This document shows positions 1 through 8,073 of a stretch of 64,000 nucleotides of DNA, one piece after another (position 1 is the stretch's first letter; each line of letters opens with the position of its first letter). The position numbers and the translations under genes were made by a program. The notes under the pieces were generated by a model. The model made no database searches, was not told the origin of the DNA, and worked only from the letters and a program-made list of their open reading frames with translations. This DNA comes from Tessaracoccus sp. MC1679 (GTDB taxonomy: Bacteria > Actinomycetota > Actinomycetes > Propionibacteriales > Propionibacteriaceae), in the NCBI RefSeq assembly GCF_014164775.1, contig NZ_JACJGB010000001.1, positions 558,001 to 622,000 of the forward strand, in the 5' to 3' direction.

Positions 1-22
1 CTGCGCAGTGCCGCCCTGCCGT
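1..22 (-). repeat. Fragment of composite two-hairpin repeat, cut by window edge
   Basis: The first 22 bases are the reverse complement of the left-arm region seen at 23165-23186 and 59208-59229 (arm word CGGCAGGGCGGC followed by ACTGCGCAG). A fourth copy of the roughly 247-bp element, in inverted orientation, therefore probably extends leftwards out of the window. Only this piece is visible. Confidence 0.6.
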
Positions 23-53
23 CCAGCACCCTCGCTGTCAGCCGTGGTTCTCG

Positions 54-174
54 ACCCTTCGAGACTTCCCCGGTCGCTTCGCGACGCGGGACCCTCACCG
101 ACCGAGCTTGGCCGCCCCTGTTTCGCTCCCTGAGGAGGGCCGCCCGCGGAGCGGCGGCGGCCGTCTCGAAGGGT
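54..174. repeat. Intergenic inverted repeat with 12-bp arms; rest of 1-241 has no gene
   Basis: Arms ACCCTTCGAGAC (54-65) and GTCTCGAAGGGT (163-174) are perfect reverse complements around a GC-rich interior. Positions 120-156 are a 37-base exact reverse-complement match to 38236-38272, and 160-176 match 38169-38185 in inverted orientation, so this is a dispersed intergenic repeat. I see no coding sequence in 1-241. Confidence 0.7.
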
Positions 175-241
175 TGTAACTCCAGCTGACAGGCAATCTC
201 TGGATCGCTGGGGCCGCTCCCCCCTTGCATCCGCGGGCTGG

Positions 242-1267
242 TCAGCCGAGGTCGATCGACCGGCCCTCGAGGGCGCTCTGACGCGCGGCGTCCAGAACCT
301 CCAGGGTGCGGATTGCGTCGGCGCCAGTGACCGGCATGGGCCCCTCCCCTGCCACGGCGCGCGCGAACTGGGAGTAGAAGTCCTGGTAGGCGCCGCGCTC
401 CGACGGCATCCGGCGCTCGCCCGTCGCCGTGCGCAGCGCGCCCCAGCGCTCCTCCGCCTCGTACCCCCAGCGGTCACCCTCGTCGACCGGGCGCCGTCCG
501 GAGAAGACGGCGGCCGCCTGCACGTCGCTCATCTGCGACTCATAGCTTCCCGCGCTCCCGTAGACGCGCAGCTCGCGGGCGACGAGGTGGTTGGCCTTGC
601 TCGCACGCATCGTCGAGCTCACCCCCGAGGCGTGGCGCAGGACCACGGAGAAGCCGGCGTCTGTGCGCCCCTGCGGCAGATCGATCCAGTCCAGCTTGGC
701 GTAGACCTGCTCCACGGGGCCGAAGAGCCACAGCAGCTGGTCCGCCAGATGCGTGCCAAGGTCCCGCAGGAGTCCGCCCGTCGGCCCCGGGTCGAGGGTG
801 GAGGGCTCGTCGAGATCGAAGCGGGACTCCACCCGCCACGGCGTACCCAGCTCGCCGGCATCGAGGAGCGCCTTGAGGGTCCGCACGTCGGTGTCCCACC
901 GCCTGTTGTGGAACACGGCCATCGGGGCTCCGAGGCGTTCGACAGCGGCGACCAGCTCGCGGGCATCCTGGGCGCTGGGGGCGAAGGGCTTGTCCGCGAC
1001 GATCCCGACGCCCCGCCCTGCCGCCTCGAGCACGAGCTCCCGCCTCGTCTCCGGCGGGGTGGTGATGGTGACGGCGTCGACGCCGGAGTCCAGCAGGGCG
1101 CTCATCGAGTCGAACACCGGGACGCCTGGAAGGTCAGCAGCGACCTCCGCGCGGCGTTCCGGGCTGCGCGTCACCACGCCTGCGAGCTCAAGTCCCCCTG
1201 CCGCCTGAATAAAGGGGGCGTGGAAAATCCTGCCGCCCATGCCGTAGCCCACCACGCCGATCCTCAT
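242..1267 (-). CDS. Gfo/Idh/MocA-family NAD(P)-dependent oxidoreductase
   Basis: A 341-residue protein of the usual length for this family, which oxidises or reduces sugars, inositols and related polyols in the cytoplasm. The N-terminus has a Rossmann dinucleotide-binding turn (GYGMGG, residues 7-12). About residue 90 there is the ADKPF segment, a variant of the family's EKP motif that keeps the catalytic lysine. The C-terminal half matches the alpha/beta substrate domain. The substrate cannot be read from the sequence and no sugar-catabolic partner is adjacent. It starts at ATG 1267, 57 bases upstream of a repeat-only region on its 3' side. The next gene upstream is on the same strand 43 bases away, so the two may be co-transcribed. 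Confidence 0.85.
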   Translation of the reverse strand: MRIGVVGYGMGGRIFHAPFIQAAGGLELAGVVTRSPERRAEVAADLPGVPVFDSMSALLDSGVDAVTITTPPETRRELVLEAAGRGVGIVADKPFAPSAQDARELVAAVERLGAPMAVFHNRRWDTDVRTLKALLDAGELGTPWRVESRFDLDEPSTLDPGPTGGLLRDLGTHLADQLLWLFGPVEQVYAKLDWIDLPQGRTDAGFSVVLRHASGVSSTMRASKANHLVARELRVYGSAGSYESQMSDVQAAAVFSGRRPVDEGDRWGYEAEERWGALRTATGERRMPSERGAYQDFYSQFARAVAGEGPMPVTGADAIRTLEVLDAARQSALEGRSIDLG

Positions 1268-1309
1268 GGCGGCAGTATGCCCGGTCCATCCCCGCGACGG
1301 TGGGCGGGC

Positions 1310-2251
1310 TCACGTGGATGCGTCGGCGCCGGCGCGCGCCCAGCGCCCCACCCTGCTCTCCGGCGTCAGCGACCATCGGACCACGGCCGTGGCGAACCGC
1401 CCGCACGGCAAGCCCACCAACCTGTCGAACCAGCGGCTGGCCGGGAGCCCCAGCTCCCGGCGCGCCCACACCGGCAGAGTCGAGATGGCGCCGGCCGCCA
1501 GCATCCAGTACCCGGGACGGGCCGGCCATGGGATGGGTGGGTGACGCAGCAGGAAGGTGACGGTGTCGACGGCGGCCGCGGAGGCGCGCAACTCGGGGCG
1601 ATACCGCTCGAGGGCCGCGAGCAGGTCGGCCTCGGTCCGAGGGAGGTCGACGGCGCCGAGGAGTTCACCGACGGGGGCGGCCTGGGCCACGTACTCGTCG
1701 GCCTCCCCCCGGCTGAGCCGCCGGTCCCCGAAGTGCTGGAAGCTGGCCAGGAAACTCTGCGTCTCGGTGAGGTGCACCCACTCGAGGAGGTGCGGGTCAG
1801 ACGCCCGGTATGGAGTGCCGTCGTCGGTCTTGCCCCTGACGCGTTCGTGGACGGCCTTGACCCGCTCGATGAGCGCCAGCGCCGACGGGATGGGCCCGTA
1901 GGTGGTCATGGCGATGAACTCGGAGGTGCGCTGCAGGCGGCCCCACGGGTCCGACTTGTAGCCGGAGTGCCCCGCGACACCCGCCATGGCCGCGGGGTGC
2001 AGCGTCTGCAGGAGAAGGGAACGGATGCCGCCCGCGTACATCGCCGCGTCCCCGTTGACATGCCAGATCACGTCGTCGGGGGTGTGCCACCGCTCGCCGT
2101 CGACCTGCCAGATGAAGTGCGCCTTCTCGTCGGCGTCGTCGCCAGCGACTCGGCTGCGGAGGGTCCGCCCGATCAGCACTCGGAGGCGTTCGATGGGGCT
2201 GCGCATACTTCCGAGAATACGTCGGACGGCCGATGCACCGGAGTCAGCCAC
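1310..2251 (-). CDS. Oxygenase MpaB family / DUF2236 protein
   Basis: A 313-residue protein resembling the DUF2236 (latex-clearing protein / MpaB-like) family. Features seen are an N-terminal helix, the DDVIWHVNGDAAMYAGGIRSLL segment region (about residues 58-80), TLHPAAMAGVAGHS (about 84-97), and later histidines in LLEWVHLTETQSFLASF. Members characterised elsewhere bind haem and oxidise rubber or related hydrophobic substrates; most actinobacterial ones have unknown substrates. An alternative start at ATG 2206 (MRSPIER) would remove 15 non-conserved residues and is plausible. A zinc-ribbon gene lies 42 bases upstream on the same strand. Confidence 0.75.
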   Translation of the reverse strand: MADSGASAVRRILGSMRSPIERLRVLIGRTLRSRVAGDDADEKAHFIWQVDGERWHTPDDVIWHVNGDAAMYAGGIRSLLLQTLHPAAMAGVAGHSGYKSDPWGRLQRTSEFIAMTTYGPIPSALALIERVKAVHERVRGKTDDGTPYRASDPHLLEWVHLTETQSFLASFQHFGDRRLSRGEADEYVAQAAPVGELLGAVDLPRTEADLLAALERYRPELRASAAAVDTVTFLLRHPPIPWPARPGYWMLAAGAISTLPVWARRELGLPASRWFDRLVGLPCGRFATAVVRWSLTPESRVGRWARAGADAST

Positions 2252-2293
2252 TGGCGGGGACCATCCCTAGACGCTGTCTTCCTGATGGTGTCA

Positions 2294-2470
2294 CTACTCG
2301 ACGACGCCCGCGGACCCATCGTCGGCGGACTCGGTGCGCTCGTTGAGCTCGATCCAGGAGGTGTCACAGCCGGGGCACCGATACACGGGCGCGCCCTCCA
2401 CCCGCTCGTCGGTCTCCACCGTGCCGCACGCGTCCTGGCACGGCCACGTGGTGAGGAATCGAGCGCTCAT
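2294..2470 (-). CDS. 58-residue zinc-ribbon protein
   Basis: A small open frame beginning at ATG 2470 and ending TAG at 2294-2296. It encodes 58 residues with two cysteine pairs, CQDAC at 11-15 and CPGC at 32-35, spaced as in a small zinc ribbon, and an acidic C-terminal tail. It lies between the terminator of the ribosomal operon (2501-2539) and the DUF2236 gene. Both pairs of cysteines are intact and codon use is GC-rich at third positions, which favours a real gene. The function is unknown; small ribbons of this type bind RNA, DNA or protein partners. Confidence 0.6.
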   Translation of the reverse strand: MSARFLTTWPCQDACGTVETDERVEGAPVYRCPGCDTSWIELNERTESADDGSAGVVE

Positions 2471-2500
2471 CCCCCAACCCTACGGCCAGCCCAAGGCCCC

Positions 2501-2539
2501 GAAAAAGCGAGAGAGCCCCGGTCGAAACCGGGGCTCTCT
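2501..2539 (-). terminator. Rho-independent terminator of the rpsF-ssb-rpsR-rplI operon
   Basis: A perfect 13-bp stem (2510-2522 with 2527-2539) closes a CGAA tetraloop. On the minus strand it is followed by a CTTTTTC tract (complement of 2501-2507). It begins 18 bases after the rplI stop codon. Confidence 0.9.
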
Positions 2540-2557
2540 GCTGTGGGTTGCCTCAGA

Positions 2558-3004
2558 TCACTGGGCGACGACCTCGAAGGGAACGTACGCGGTGACAGCC
2601 TGGTGCAGCTTGACAGCGGCGGTGTGGGTGCCGACGGACTTGACCGGCTTCGCGAACGAAACCGTGCGCTTGTCGATCGTGGGGCCGCCGGCCTTCTTGA
2701 CGGCGACCGCGAGGTCGCTGGAGGTGACGGAACCGAACAGGTGGCCCTGATCGGAGACCCGTGCCCCCACCGAGACGGTGAGGCCCTCGAGCTGGACGCG
2801 CAGTTCCTGCGCGTGCTCGACGCCACGCACCTCACGGGCGTCACGCGCCCGCTTGATGCCGTCGATCTGCTTCTCGGTGCCACGGGTCCAGCGGATCGCC
2901 TTCGACTGTGGCAGCAGGAAGTTGCGGCCGTAGCCGTCCTTGACTTCAACGACGTCCCCGGCGATGCCGAGCTTGTCGACGGTGCTGGTCAGAATGAGCT
3001 TCAT
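2558..3004 (-). CDS. rplI: 50S ribosomal protein L9
   Basis: 148 residues, normal L9 length. It begins MKLILTSTVDKLG and has the conserved N-terminal RNA-binding segment (VVEVKDGYGRNFLLPQ, about 19-34), then the long connecting helix and the C-terminal domain. It is the last gene of the rpsF-ssb-rpsR-rplI operon, 17 bases after rpsR, with a GGAGGAG-type ribosome-binding site directly upstream. A strong terminator follows. Confidence 0.97.
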   Translation of the reverse strand: MKLILTSTVDKLGIAGDVVEVKDGYGRNFLLPQSKAIRWTRGTEKQIDGIKRARDAREVRGVEHAQELRVQLEGLTVSVGARVSDQGHLFGSVTSSDLAVAVKKAGGPTIDKRTVSFAKPVKSVGTHTAAVKLHQAVTAYVPFEVVAQ

Positions 3005-3021
3005 TGTTTCTCCTCCTGCGC

Positions 3022-3261
3022 TCAGCGAGCGGTCGACGCGTAGGGCAGCAGGGCCACCTCACGCGCGTTCTTGACGGCGATGGCAACCTTGCGCTGATCC
3101 TGAACCGACAGCCCGGTGACGCGGCGGGCGCGGATCTTCCCACGCTCAGAAATGAACTTCTTGAGCAGGTTGACGTCCTTGTAATCGACGTTTGCGACCC
3201 GCGTCTTCTTTACCGGAAGGATCTTCTTCTTGTTCACAGGCTTGCGCTGTGGACCGGCCAT
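3022..3261 (-). CDS. rpsR: 30S ribosomal protein S18
   Basis: 79 residues, with the S18 core ([19 protein letters not shown], about 25-43, then [23 protein letters not shown]). S18 pairs with S6 on the 30S platform. No CxxC-type zinc cysteines are present, so this is a zinc-independent (C-minus) form. Bacteria that carry both forms switch between them by zinc supply, so a second rpsR elsewhere is possible but not visible here. It lies between ssb and rplI in the standard order. Confidence 0.97.
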   Translation of the reverse strand: MAGPQRKPVNKKKILPVKKTRVANVDYKDVNLLKKFISERGKIRARRVTGLSVQDQRKVAIAVKNAREVALLPYASTAR

Positions 3262-3328
3262 TGTGGTGCTCTCCTTTACTCCCGGGCTTGCCGCCCGTGA
3301 AAGCCCGTCTTGCGACGGAATGTGCCAG

Positions 3329-3346
3329 CTAGCCCAGGAGGGCTAG
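3329..3346. repeat. Small hairpin in the ssb-rpsR gap
   Basis: Arms CTAGCCC and GGGCTAG flank AGGA. It lies 13 bases after the ssb stop and about 67 bases before the rpsR start, in transcribed intercistronic sequence. No T-run follows, so it is more likely an mRNA stability or processing hairpin than a terminator. Confidence 0.45.
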
Positions 3347-3359
3347 TTAAGCGGATGGA

Positions 3360-3914
3360 TCAGAACGGGGGCTCTTCCGGCTGGGACTGTGCCCAGGGAT
3401 CGTTCCCGCCGCGGTTGCCGCCGGGTGCACTGGGTGCACCGGCTGCTCCGGAGCCGGACCACGGGTCGGACTGCTGTCCGCCACCGCCGCCAGCCTGGGC
3501 GTTACCGCCGCCCTGATTGCCCTGCCAGCTACCGCCACCGCCGCCGCCACCCTGAGTACGGGTGATCTTGGCCGTGGCGTAGCGAAGGGCCGGACCGACT
3601 TCGTCGACATCTACCTCAAACACGGTGCGCTTCTCACCCTCGCGGGTTTCGTAGCTGCGCGACTTCAGCCGACCGGAAACGATGACGCGGGTGCCCTTCT
3701 GCAGGGACTCGGCCACGTTCTCGGCGTACTGACGCCACACGGAGCAGTTGAGGAACATGGCGTCGCCGTCCTTCCACTCGTTCGTCTGACGATCGAACGT
3801 GCGGGGGGTGGACGCGACCGTGAAGTTCGCGACGGCCGCCCCATTGGGCGTGAAACGAAGCTCGGGATCGGCGGTGAGGTTGCCGATGAGCGTGATGGGG
3901 GTTTCGCCTGCCAT
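3360..3914 (-). CDS. ssb: Single-stranded DNA-binding protein
   Basis: 184 residues starting at ATG 3914 ([13 protein letters not shown]). An upstream in-frame ATG would add 22 non-homologous residues and is rejected. The OB fold covers about residues 1-115 ([34 protein letters not shown]). A Gly/Gln-rich linker follows, then the acidic tip ending EEPPF, a variant of the DDIPF protein-interaction tail. It sits between rpsF and rpsR as in most actinobacteria, so expression is tied to the ribosomal operon. Confidence 0.96.
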   Translation of the reverse strand: MAGETPITLIGNLTADPELRFTPNGAAVANFTVASTPRTFDRQTNEWKDGDAMFLNCSVWRQYAENVAESLQKGTRVIVSGRLKSRSYETREGEKRTVFEVDVDEVGPALRYATAKITRTQGGGGGGGSWQGNQGGGNAQAGGGGGQQSDPWSGSGAAGAPSAPGGNRGGNDPWAQSQPEEPPF

Positions 3915-4071
3915 GTCTGTGTGTGCCTTCCGATATCGGACTTGGGTTGCCTCTGCTACCTTACGGCGCCCCTCCGACACTCGGTGCCGGATCTGCGCCT
4001 GGTGCGACTGCCTTCACTCTTGGCTGATCGCCCCGAGTTTTCTCAGTCTGCACAGAGGCTGTGGATAACTT

Positions 4072-4359
4072 TCAGTCCTCGCGACGCAGCACCTTGGTGC
4101 GCACGATCCGCTCGTCGATGGACATGAGTCGATCCATCTCGGACACGATCGCGGGCTCCGCGGTGATCTGCAGCACGGCGTAGATCGCTTCGGACTTCTT
4201 GTTGATGTCGTAAGCGAGACGACGACGACCCCAGTGGTCGGTGTTGTCGACGGTGCCACCACCCTTGGTGATGACTTCGAGATGCTTATCGACGAGCGCG
4301 GGAACAAGGCGTTCATCAACTTCAGAATCGATGAGAACCATGACTTCATACTTGCGCAT
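4072..4359 (-). CDS. rpsF: 30S ribosomal protein S6
   Basis: 95 residues, normal length, beginning MRKYEVMVLID with the conserved YDINKKSEAIYAVLQ segment near residue 60. The start at ATG 4359 is fixed by a very strong ribosome-binding site AAGGAGGT (complement of 4370-4377), 10 bases upstream. It is the first gene of the S6-SSB-S18-L9 operon, 157 bases before ssb. The leader between a candidate -10 (complement of 4448-4453) and the start is about 80 bases. S6:S18 autoregulatory leaders exist in many bacteria, but I could not confirm the motif here. Confidence 0.97.
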   Translation of the reverse strand: MRKYEVMVLIDSEVDERLVPALVDKHLEVITKGGGTVDNTDHWGRRRLAYDINKKSEAIYAVLQITAEPAIVSEMDRLMSIDERIVRTKVLRRED

Positions 4360-4447
4360 GCTCAGCCCCACCTCCTTCGGACTAACGGCCACGGGTCTGT
4401 CCCGCGGCAGGAGGGCATGACTGACTTCGGATGTCAGCCGACCGCCT

Positions 4448-4453
4448 AGGTTA
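4448..4453 (-). promoter_or_regulatory. Candidate -10 of the rpsF operon
   Basis: On the minus strand these bases read TAACCT, which fits the TANNNT actinobacterial -10. They lie about 90 bases upstream of rpsF and downstream of the inverted repeat at 4501-4587 that may insulate the operon from the upstream gene. No convincing -35 was found. Confidence 0.3.
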
Positions 4454-4500
4454 CCCGTCGGCACTGCGCGGGGGAAATCGCCGGTCCCCGCCGGAGGGGT

Positions 4501-4587
4501 GCGTTGAGCAAATGGCAGGGCTCAACGATGCGCCCACGCTCACGCTCCCCCGGCCCGGCTCCACGACCCGTGCCATTTGCTCAACGC
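4501..4587. repeat. Long-loop inverted repeat, family TTGAGCAAATGGCA (copy 1)
   Basis: Perfect 17-bp arms (4501-4517 and 4571-4587), core TTGAGCAAATGGCA, separated by 53 bases, with further partial complementarity outside the arms. The same core, spacing and loop start (GGG, then TCAACG) recur at 42043-42130. Both copies lie after a minus-strand stop codon and before the next minus-strand gene, so a terminator or insulator role is possible. Confidence 0.85.
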
Positions 4588-4625
4588 CCTCCCCCCGGAG
4601 GACCAGAATCCGAGACCGGACCGGA

Positions 4626-5378
4626 TCAATCAGCAACGCGCAACTGGTCCAAGCGCCCGCTGGCCACGATCGTCCCCCAGAACGCCTCCGCCCACCCCTC
4701 GTAACCGCGGTCGTTGGGATGGAAGAAGTCGCCGGCGGTGTGCCGGTGATAGCCGAGCATGCCGGTCTGCCGCGACACCCGATGCAGCGGCACCAGGTGA
4801 TGCCCGTGCCGCTCCACCAGCGCCGCGGCCAGGACCGACATCCGCTGGGACTGCCCCCCGAGCACCGGCACCATGAACCACGGAACGTCGGCGACGAAGC
4901 TCCCCGCGGGCAGCGCCGCGAGGATCTGGTCCAGGCTGCGCTCGAACGTGGCGGCGTTGTGCCCGGGGTAGATGACGTCGTTGCCGCCGATGTCCAGGGT
5001 CACCAGGTCCGGAACGAAGCCCAGCTCGGCGAACTGCGGAAGCTGGTCGCGCACCACGTCGTCGCTGGTGGCGCCCGAGACCGACAGGTTGGTGACCAGA
5101 ACGTCGCGGCCGCTGGCGGTGCGCAGCCGTTCGGCGACCCTCGGCACGTACCCGCGGGTCACGGCCGTGGCGCCCACGCCCTGGGCGGCCGAGTCCCCCA
5201 GCGCCACGTAGCGCAACTGTCCCTCGGCCCCCTCGGGACGCTGCCCCCAGTGGGCGCGGTAGTCCTCGACATGGCGGTCGATGGTGCGGCGCCCCTCGAG
5301 CCAACGGGTGGCCAGCGCGGACGCCGTCGCTCCGGCCAGCACGCCGCCGACGAAGGGCGCCACCCAGACGGGACGCAC
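4626..5378 (-). CDS. SGNH/GDSL-family hydrolase, membrane-anchored
   Basis: 250 residues. An N-terminal hydrophobic stretch (about 5-24) suggests a membrane anchor or uncleaved signal. Block I is LGDSAAQG (about 60-67) with the nucleophilic serine, block III is DIGGNDV (about 129-135), and block V is DFFHPND (about 217-223) with the catalytic Asp and His. It is therefore a complete esterase or lipase of the SGNH type, probably acting at the outer face of the membrane. The substrate is unknown. Its start is 2 bases past the stop of the rhodanese gene, so it is the last gene of a four-gene operon headed by an acyl-CoA synthetase. Confidence 0.85.
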   Translation of the reverse strand: MRPVWVAPFVGGVLAGATASALATRWLEGRRTIDRHVEDYRAHWGQRPEGAEGQLRYVALGDSAAQGVGATAVTRGYVPRVAERLRTASGRDVLVTNLSVSGATSDDVVRDQLPQFAELGFVPDLVTLDIGGNDVIYPGHNAATFERSLDQILAALPAGSFVADVPWFMVPVLGGQSQRMSVLAAALVERHGHHLVPLHRVSRQTGMLGYHRHTAGDFFHPNDRGYEGWAEAFWGTIVASGRLDQLRVAD

Positions 5379-5379
5379 C

Positions 5380-5763
5380 TCAGCGCCGTCGGCGGTAGGG
5401 GCCGGGGAGCACCGGGTTGCCGTCCTTCGCCCAGGCTCGGAGCCCGCCCGCGACCGACTCCGCCAGCAGCCCCTTGGACCGCAGCTCGGCCGCCGCGATC
5501 GAGGACCGCAGGCCGTTGTCGCAGATGACGATCACCGCACCGTCGCGCTCCGCGAGCGGGTCGTCGCCGTGGATGGCATCCAGGGGGTTCTCGTGCAGGG
5601 CCTTCGGGTCCACCGGACGCGCGCCCGGCGCGTGGCCTGCCTCGTACTCCACCTGGGTGCGCACGTCGATGAGCACCGCGCCCTTACTGAGCGCCATCAG
5701 CGTCTCCTCGACGGAGAGGCCGGGCGAACGCTTCCCGAGGAAGTCAAGCAATCCCATGGGCAT
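5380..5763 (-). CDS. Rhodanese-like domain protein
   Basis: 127 residues forming one rhodanese domain. The signature VLIDVRTQVEYEAGHAPGA spans about 30-48, and the active-site loop CDNGLRSS has an intact cysteine near residue 81, so sulfurtransferase activity is possible. Starts at 5763 or at the second ATG (5757) are both possible. It lies between a small membrane protein and the SGNH hydrolase, with tight spacing. Single-domain rhodaneses move sulfane sulfur, but the acceptor cannot be inferred here. Confidence 0.85.
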   Translation of the reverse strand: MPMGLLDFLGKRSPGLSVEETLMALSKGAVLIDVRTQVEYEAGHAPGARPVDPKALHENPLDAIHGDDPLAERDGAVIVICDNGLRSSIAAAELRSKGLLAESVAGGLRAWAKDGNPVLPGPYRRRR

Positions 5764-5802
5764 ATGGTGCTCCCTCCGTGTCGGGCAGCCAAGTCAGCCG
5801 CC

Positions 5803-6135
5803 TCACAGGATGCCGAACATCACCAGCCCGACGGCGCCCACGACGGCGCTGAGCCCCAGCCCGAGCAGCAGGTACCCGGCCCACCGCTTCCGGGCCCAGC
5901 GACAAGTCAGCACCGGCAGCGCCAACGCCGCGACACCCACAGCCAGCGCCACCCCACGGGTGAACATCCCCTGCCCCGCGACCTCGAAGTCCACGCCCAC
6001 GCCCCCGTCGTCCGGCAGCAGCGCCGTGCCGAGCAGCGCGACGATGCCCCAGGCCGCCATCGCCAGCGAAGCGGCCGCCATGGTCAACGCCCCCGGCCAG
6101 GTGGCCCACCAGGGGCGACGGTGCGTCCTCGTCAC
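5803..6135 (-). CDS. Small membrane protein with three to four TM segments
   Basis: 110 residues starting at GTG 6135, which overlaps the TGA stop of the acyl-CoA synthetase gene by four bases (GTGA), indicating translational coupling. Hydrophobic segments appear near residues 10-32, 53-72 and 84-108. There is no recognised family motif. The gene is supported by the overlap and by membrane-like composition; the function is unknown. Confidence 0.65.
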   Translation of the reverse strand: MTRTHRRPWWATWPGALTMAAASLAMAAWGIVALLGTALLPDDGGVGVDFEVAGQGMFTRGVALAVGVAALALPVLTCRWARKRWAGYLLLGLGLSAVVGAVGLVMFGIL

Positions 6136-7922
6136 GGCTGCGCGCGCCGGGCCTCCATCCGGGCGTACATCTCGTCGACGAGCGCCTTGAACCGGGCCTC
6201 GACCGCGCGGCGGCGCACCTTCAGGGTGGGCGTGAGGAGGCCGTTGTCCATGGTGAACTCCTCGTTGAGTACCTGCGTGTCCTTCGGCCGCTCCTGGCTG
6301 GGCAGCTTCGCCGTCATCTCGTCGACCCTCTTCTTGAGCTCCTCGAGCAGTTCGTTGCTGGCGAGCCAGTCGTGCACCTCGCCGGGCCACGCGCGCGTCT
6401 TGGCCAGGGCTTCCACGTGCGGCAGCGACGGCTTCACCAACAGCGTGACGAAGGGGCGGTTGTCGCCGAGGAGCACGGCGTGCTCGAAGAGGGGGTCCGA
6501 CAGGATGAGGCCCTCGATGGGCTGGGGGGCCACATTCTTCCCGCCGAGGGTGACGATGATGTCCTTCAGCCGATCCGTGATGGTGAGGAACCCCTCGGTG
6601 TCCACATAGCCGACGTCGCCGGTGTGCAGCCACCCGTCGATGAGCACCTCGGCCGTGGCCTCAGGGGCGTTCCAGTAGCCGAGCATCACGTTGGGGCCCT
6701 TGTAGAGGATCTCGCCGAGGTCCCCGATCCGCAGCTCGCCGCCAGGGAGCACCTTGCCGACGGTGCCGGCCTTGAAGTCGTCCGGCGCGTTGAACGAGAT
6801 CAGCGGCGAGGTCTCCGTCAGCCCGTAGCCCTGTTGGATGGGGAGTCCCACCGAGGAGAAGAACTCCTCGATCTCCGGGCGCAACGGCGCGCCGCCGCAG
6901 GCCAGGACGGTCTTGGGGCCGCCGAGAGCCGCGCGGACGTTGCCCAGCACCAGCTTGTCCGCCAGCGCCAGCTGGGTGCGCAGCAGGGCGCTGGGGCGCC
7001 TGCCGGAGCGGTAGGCGTACTGGTTGTGGCGGCCCACCTTGAGCGCCCAGGCGAAGATCTGCCGCTTGGCCGCGGACGACTCAACCTTCGCGTGGGCAGT
7101 GGCGTACACCGTCTCGAACAGCTTCGGCACGCTGACCATCATCGTGGGCTGCGCCAGCACCATCTGCTCGGCCACGGTCCGCGCGTTCTCCACGTAGGTG
7201 TTCATGGACCCGTGCAGCAGCACCACGTAGGTCCACGCCCGCTCCAGCGCGTGTGAGAGCGGGAGGAAGCTCAAGGAGTGGTCCTCGGGCTGGATATTGA
7301 AGAAGCTGTCCAACGCGTCGCTCTGCGTCACGAAGGCGCTGTGCTGCAGCATCACGCCCTTGGGGTTGCCGGTGGTCCCCGAGGTGTAGATGATCGAGGC
7401 GAGGTCGTCGCCGCTGGCTTCGGCGAAGCGGGCCTCGACGGCGCCGTGGTCTGGCTCGGCCAGGAAGTCCGCGTAGCTCGTCACGTTCTCCGGCATCCCC
7501 GGGTAGGGCTTGAGGATCACGACGTGGGCCAGGTCCGGCAGTTCGTCGGCCACCGACAGGACGCGCTCACACTCGCTCTGATTGCCGACGAACATCACCG
7601 TGAGTCCGGAATCGGCCGCGATGTGGCTGATCTGCTCAGGAGTGGAGGTGGCGTACAACGGCACCGGGACGGCGCGGGCGGTGGCCGCCCCGAAGTCGAT
7701 CTCCGACCATTCCGGCCGGTTGGCGAGGAAGATCCCGACACGGCCGCCGGGCTCGACGCCGAGGTTGATCAGCCCCTGCGCGACGCGGTTGACCTTGCCC
7801 TGGAACTGCGTGTACGTCTGCGTGACCCAGCGCTCCCCCTCGCGGATGCGGGTGGCGGTACGCGACCCGTGCTGCGCGACGACCGCGCGAAGACGCGTGA
7901 CGACGTGGTTGATCTGAGGCAT
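6132..7922 (-). CDS. Long-chain acyl-CoA synthetase (AMP-forming), FadD15-like
   Basis: 596 residues starting at ATG 7922 (MPQINHVV). A longer in-frame start adds 65 residues of non-conserved sequence from the divergent promoter region and is rejected. The AMP-binding P-loop YTSGTTGNPKG is near residue 180, the QGYGLTETSP motif near 362 and the TGDVGYVD motif near 441. These are diagnostic of ANL enzymes that activate long-chain fatty acids with ATP and CoA. It heads an operon with a membrane protein, a rhodanese and an SGNH hydrolase, and is divergent from the ABC1 kinase gene. Confidence 0.9.
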   Translation of the reverse strand: MPQINHVVTRLRAVVAQHGSRTATRIREGERWVTQTYTQFQGKVNRVAQGLINLGVEPGGRVGIFLANRPEWSEIDFGAATARAVPVPLYATSTPEQISHIAADSGLTVMFVGNQSECERVLSVADELPDLAHVVILKPYPGMPENVTSYADFLAEPDHGAVEARFAEASGDDLASIIYTSGTTGNPKGVMLQHSAFVTQSDALDSFFNIQPEDHSLSFLPLSHALERAWTYVVLLHGSMNTYVENARTVAEQMVLAQPTMMVSVPKLFETVYATAHAKVESSAAKRQIFAWALKVGRHNQYAYRSGRRPSALLRTQLALADKLVLGNVRAALGGPKTVLACGGAPLRPEIEEFFSSVGLPIQQGYGLTETSPLISFNAPDDFKAGTVGKVLPGGELRIGDLGEILYKGPNVMLGYWNAPEATAEVLIDGWLHTGDVGYVDTEGFLTITDRLKDIIVTLGGKNVAPQPIEGLILSDPLFEHAVLLGDNRPFVTLLVKPSLPHVEALAKTRAWPGEVHDWLASNELLEELKKRVDEMTAKLPSQERPKDTQVLNEEFTMDNGLLTPTLKVRRRAVEARFKALVDEMYARMEARRAQP

Positions 7923-8073
7923 GGTGAGCTCCCGTTGACGGCCTGTTGAGCACAGGCTACCCACGCGGTCTGCGGCCTTGAGGCCGCTTGACAGGATCCG
8001 ACTCGACCTCGGCGTGCGCCCGCTCCCACCGAGGTCCTCTGGGAGACTGGGACAACACGCGGAGGAGAACGGC

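Noticed and set aside
587-3043. Plus-strand open frame of over 800 codons opposite Gfo, DUF2236 and rplI
   Set aside because: It is antisense to three well-supported minus-strand genes, lacks any family motif and reflects the high-GC lack of stops.
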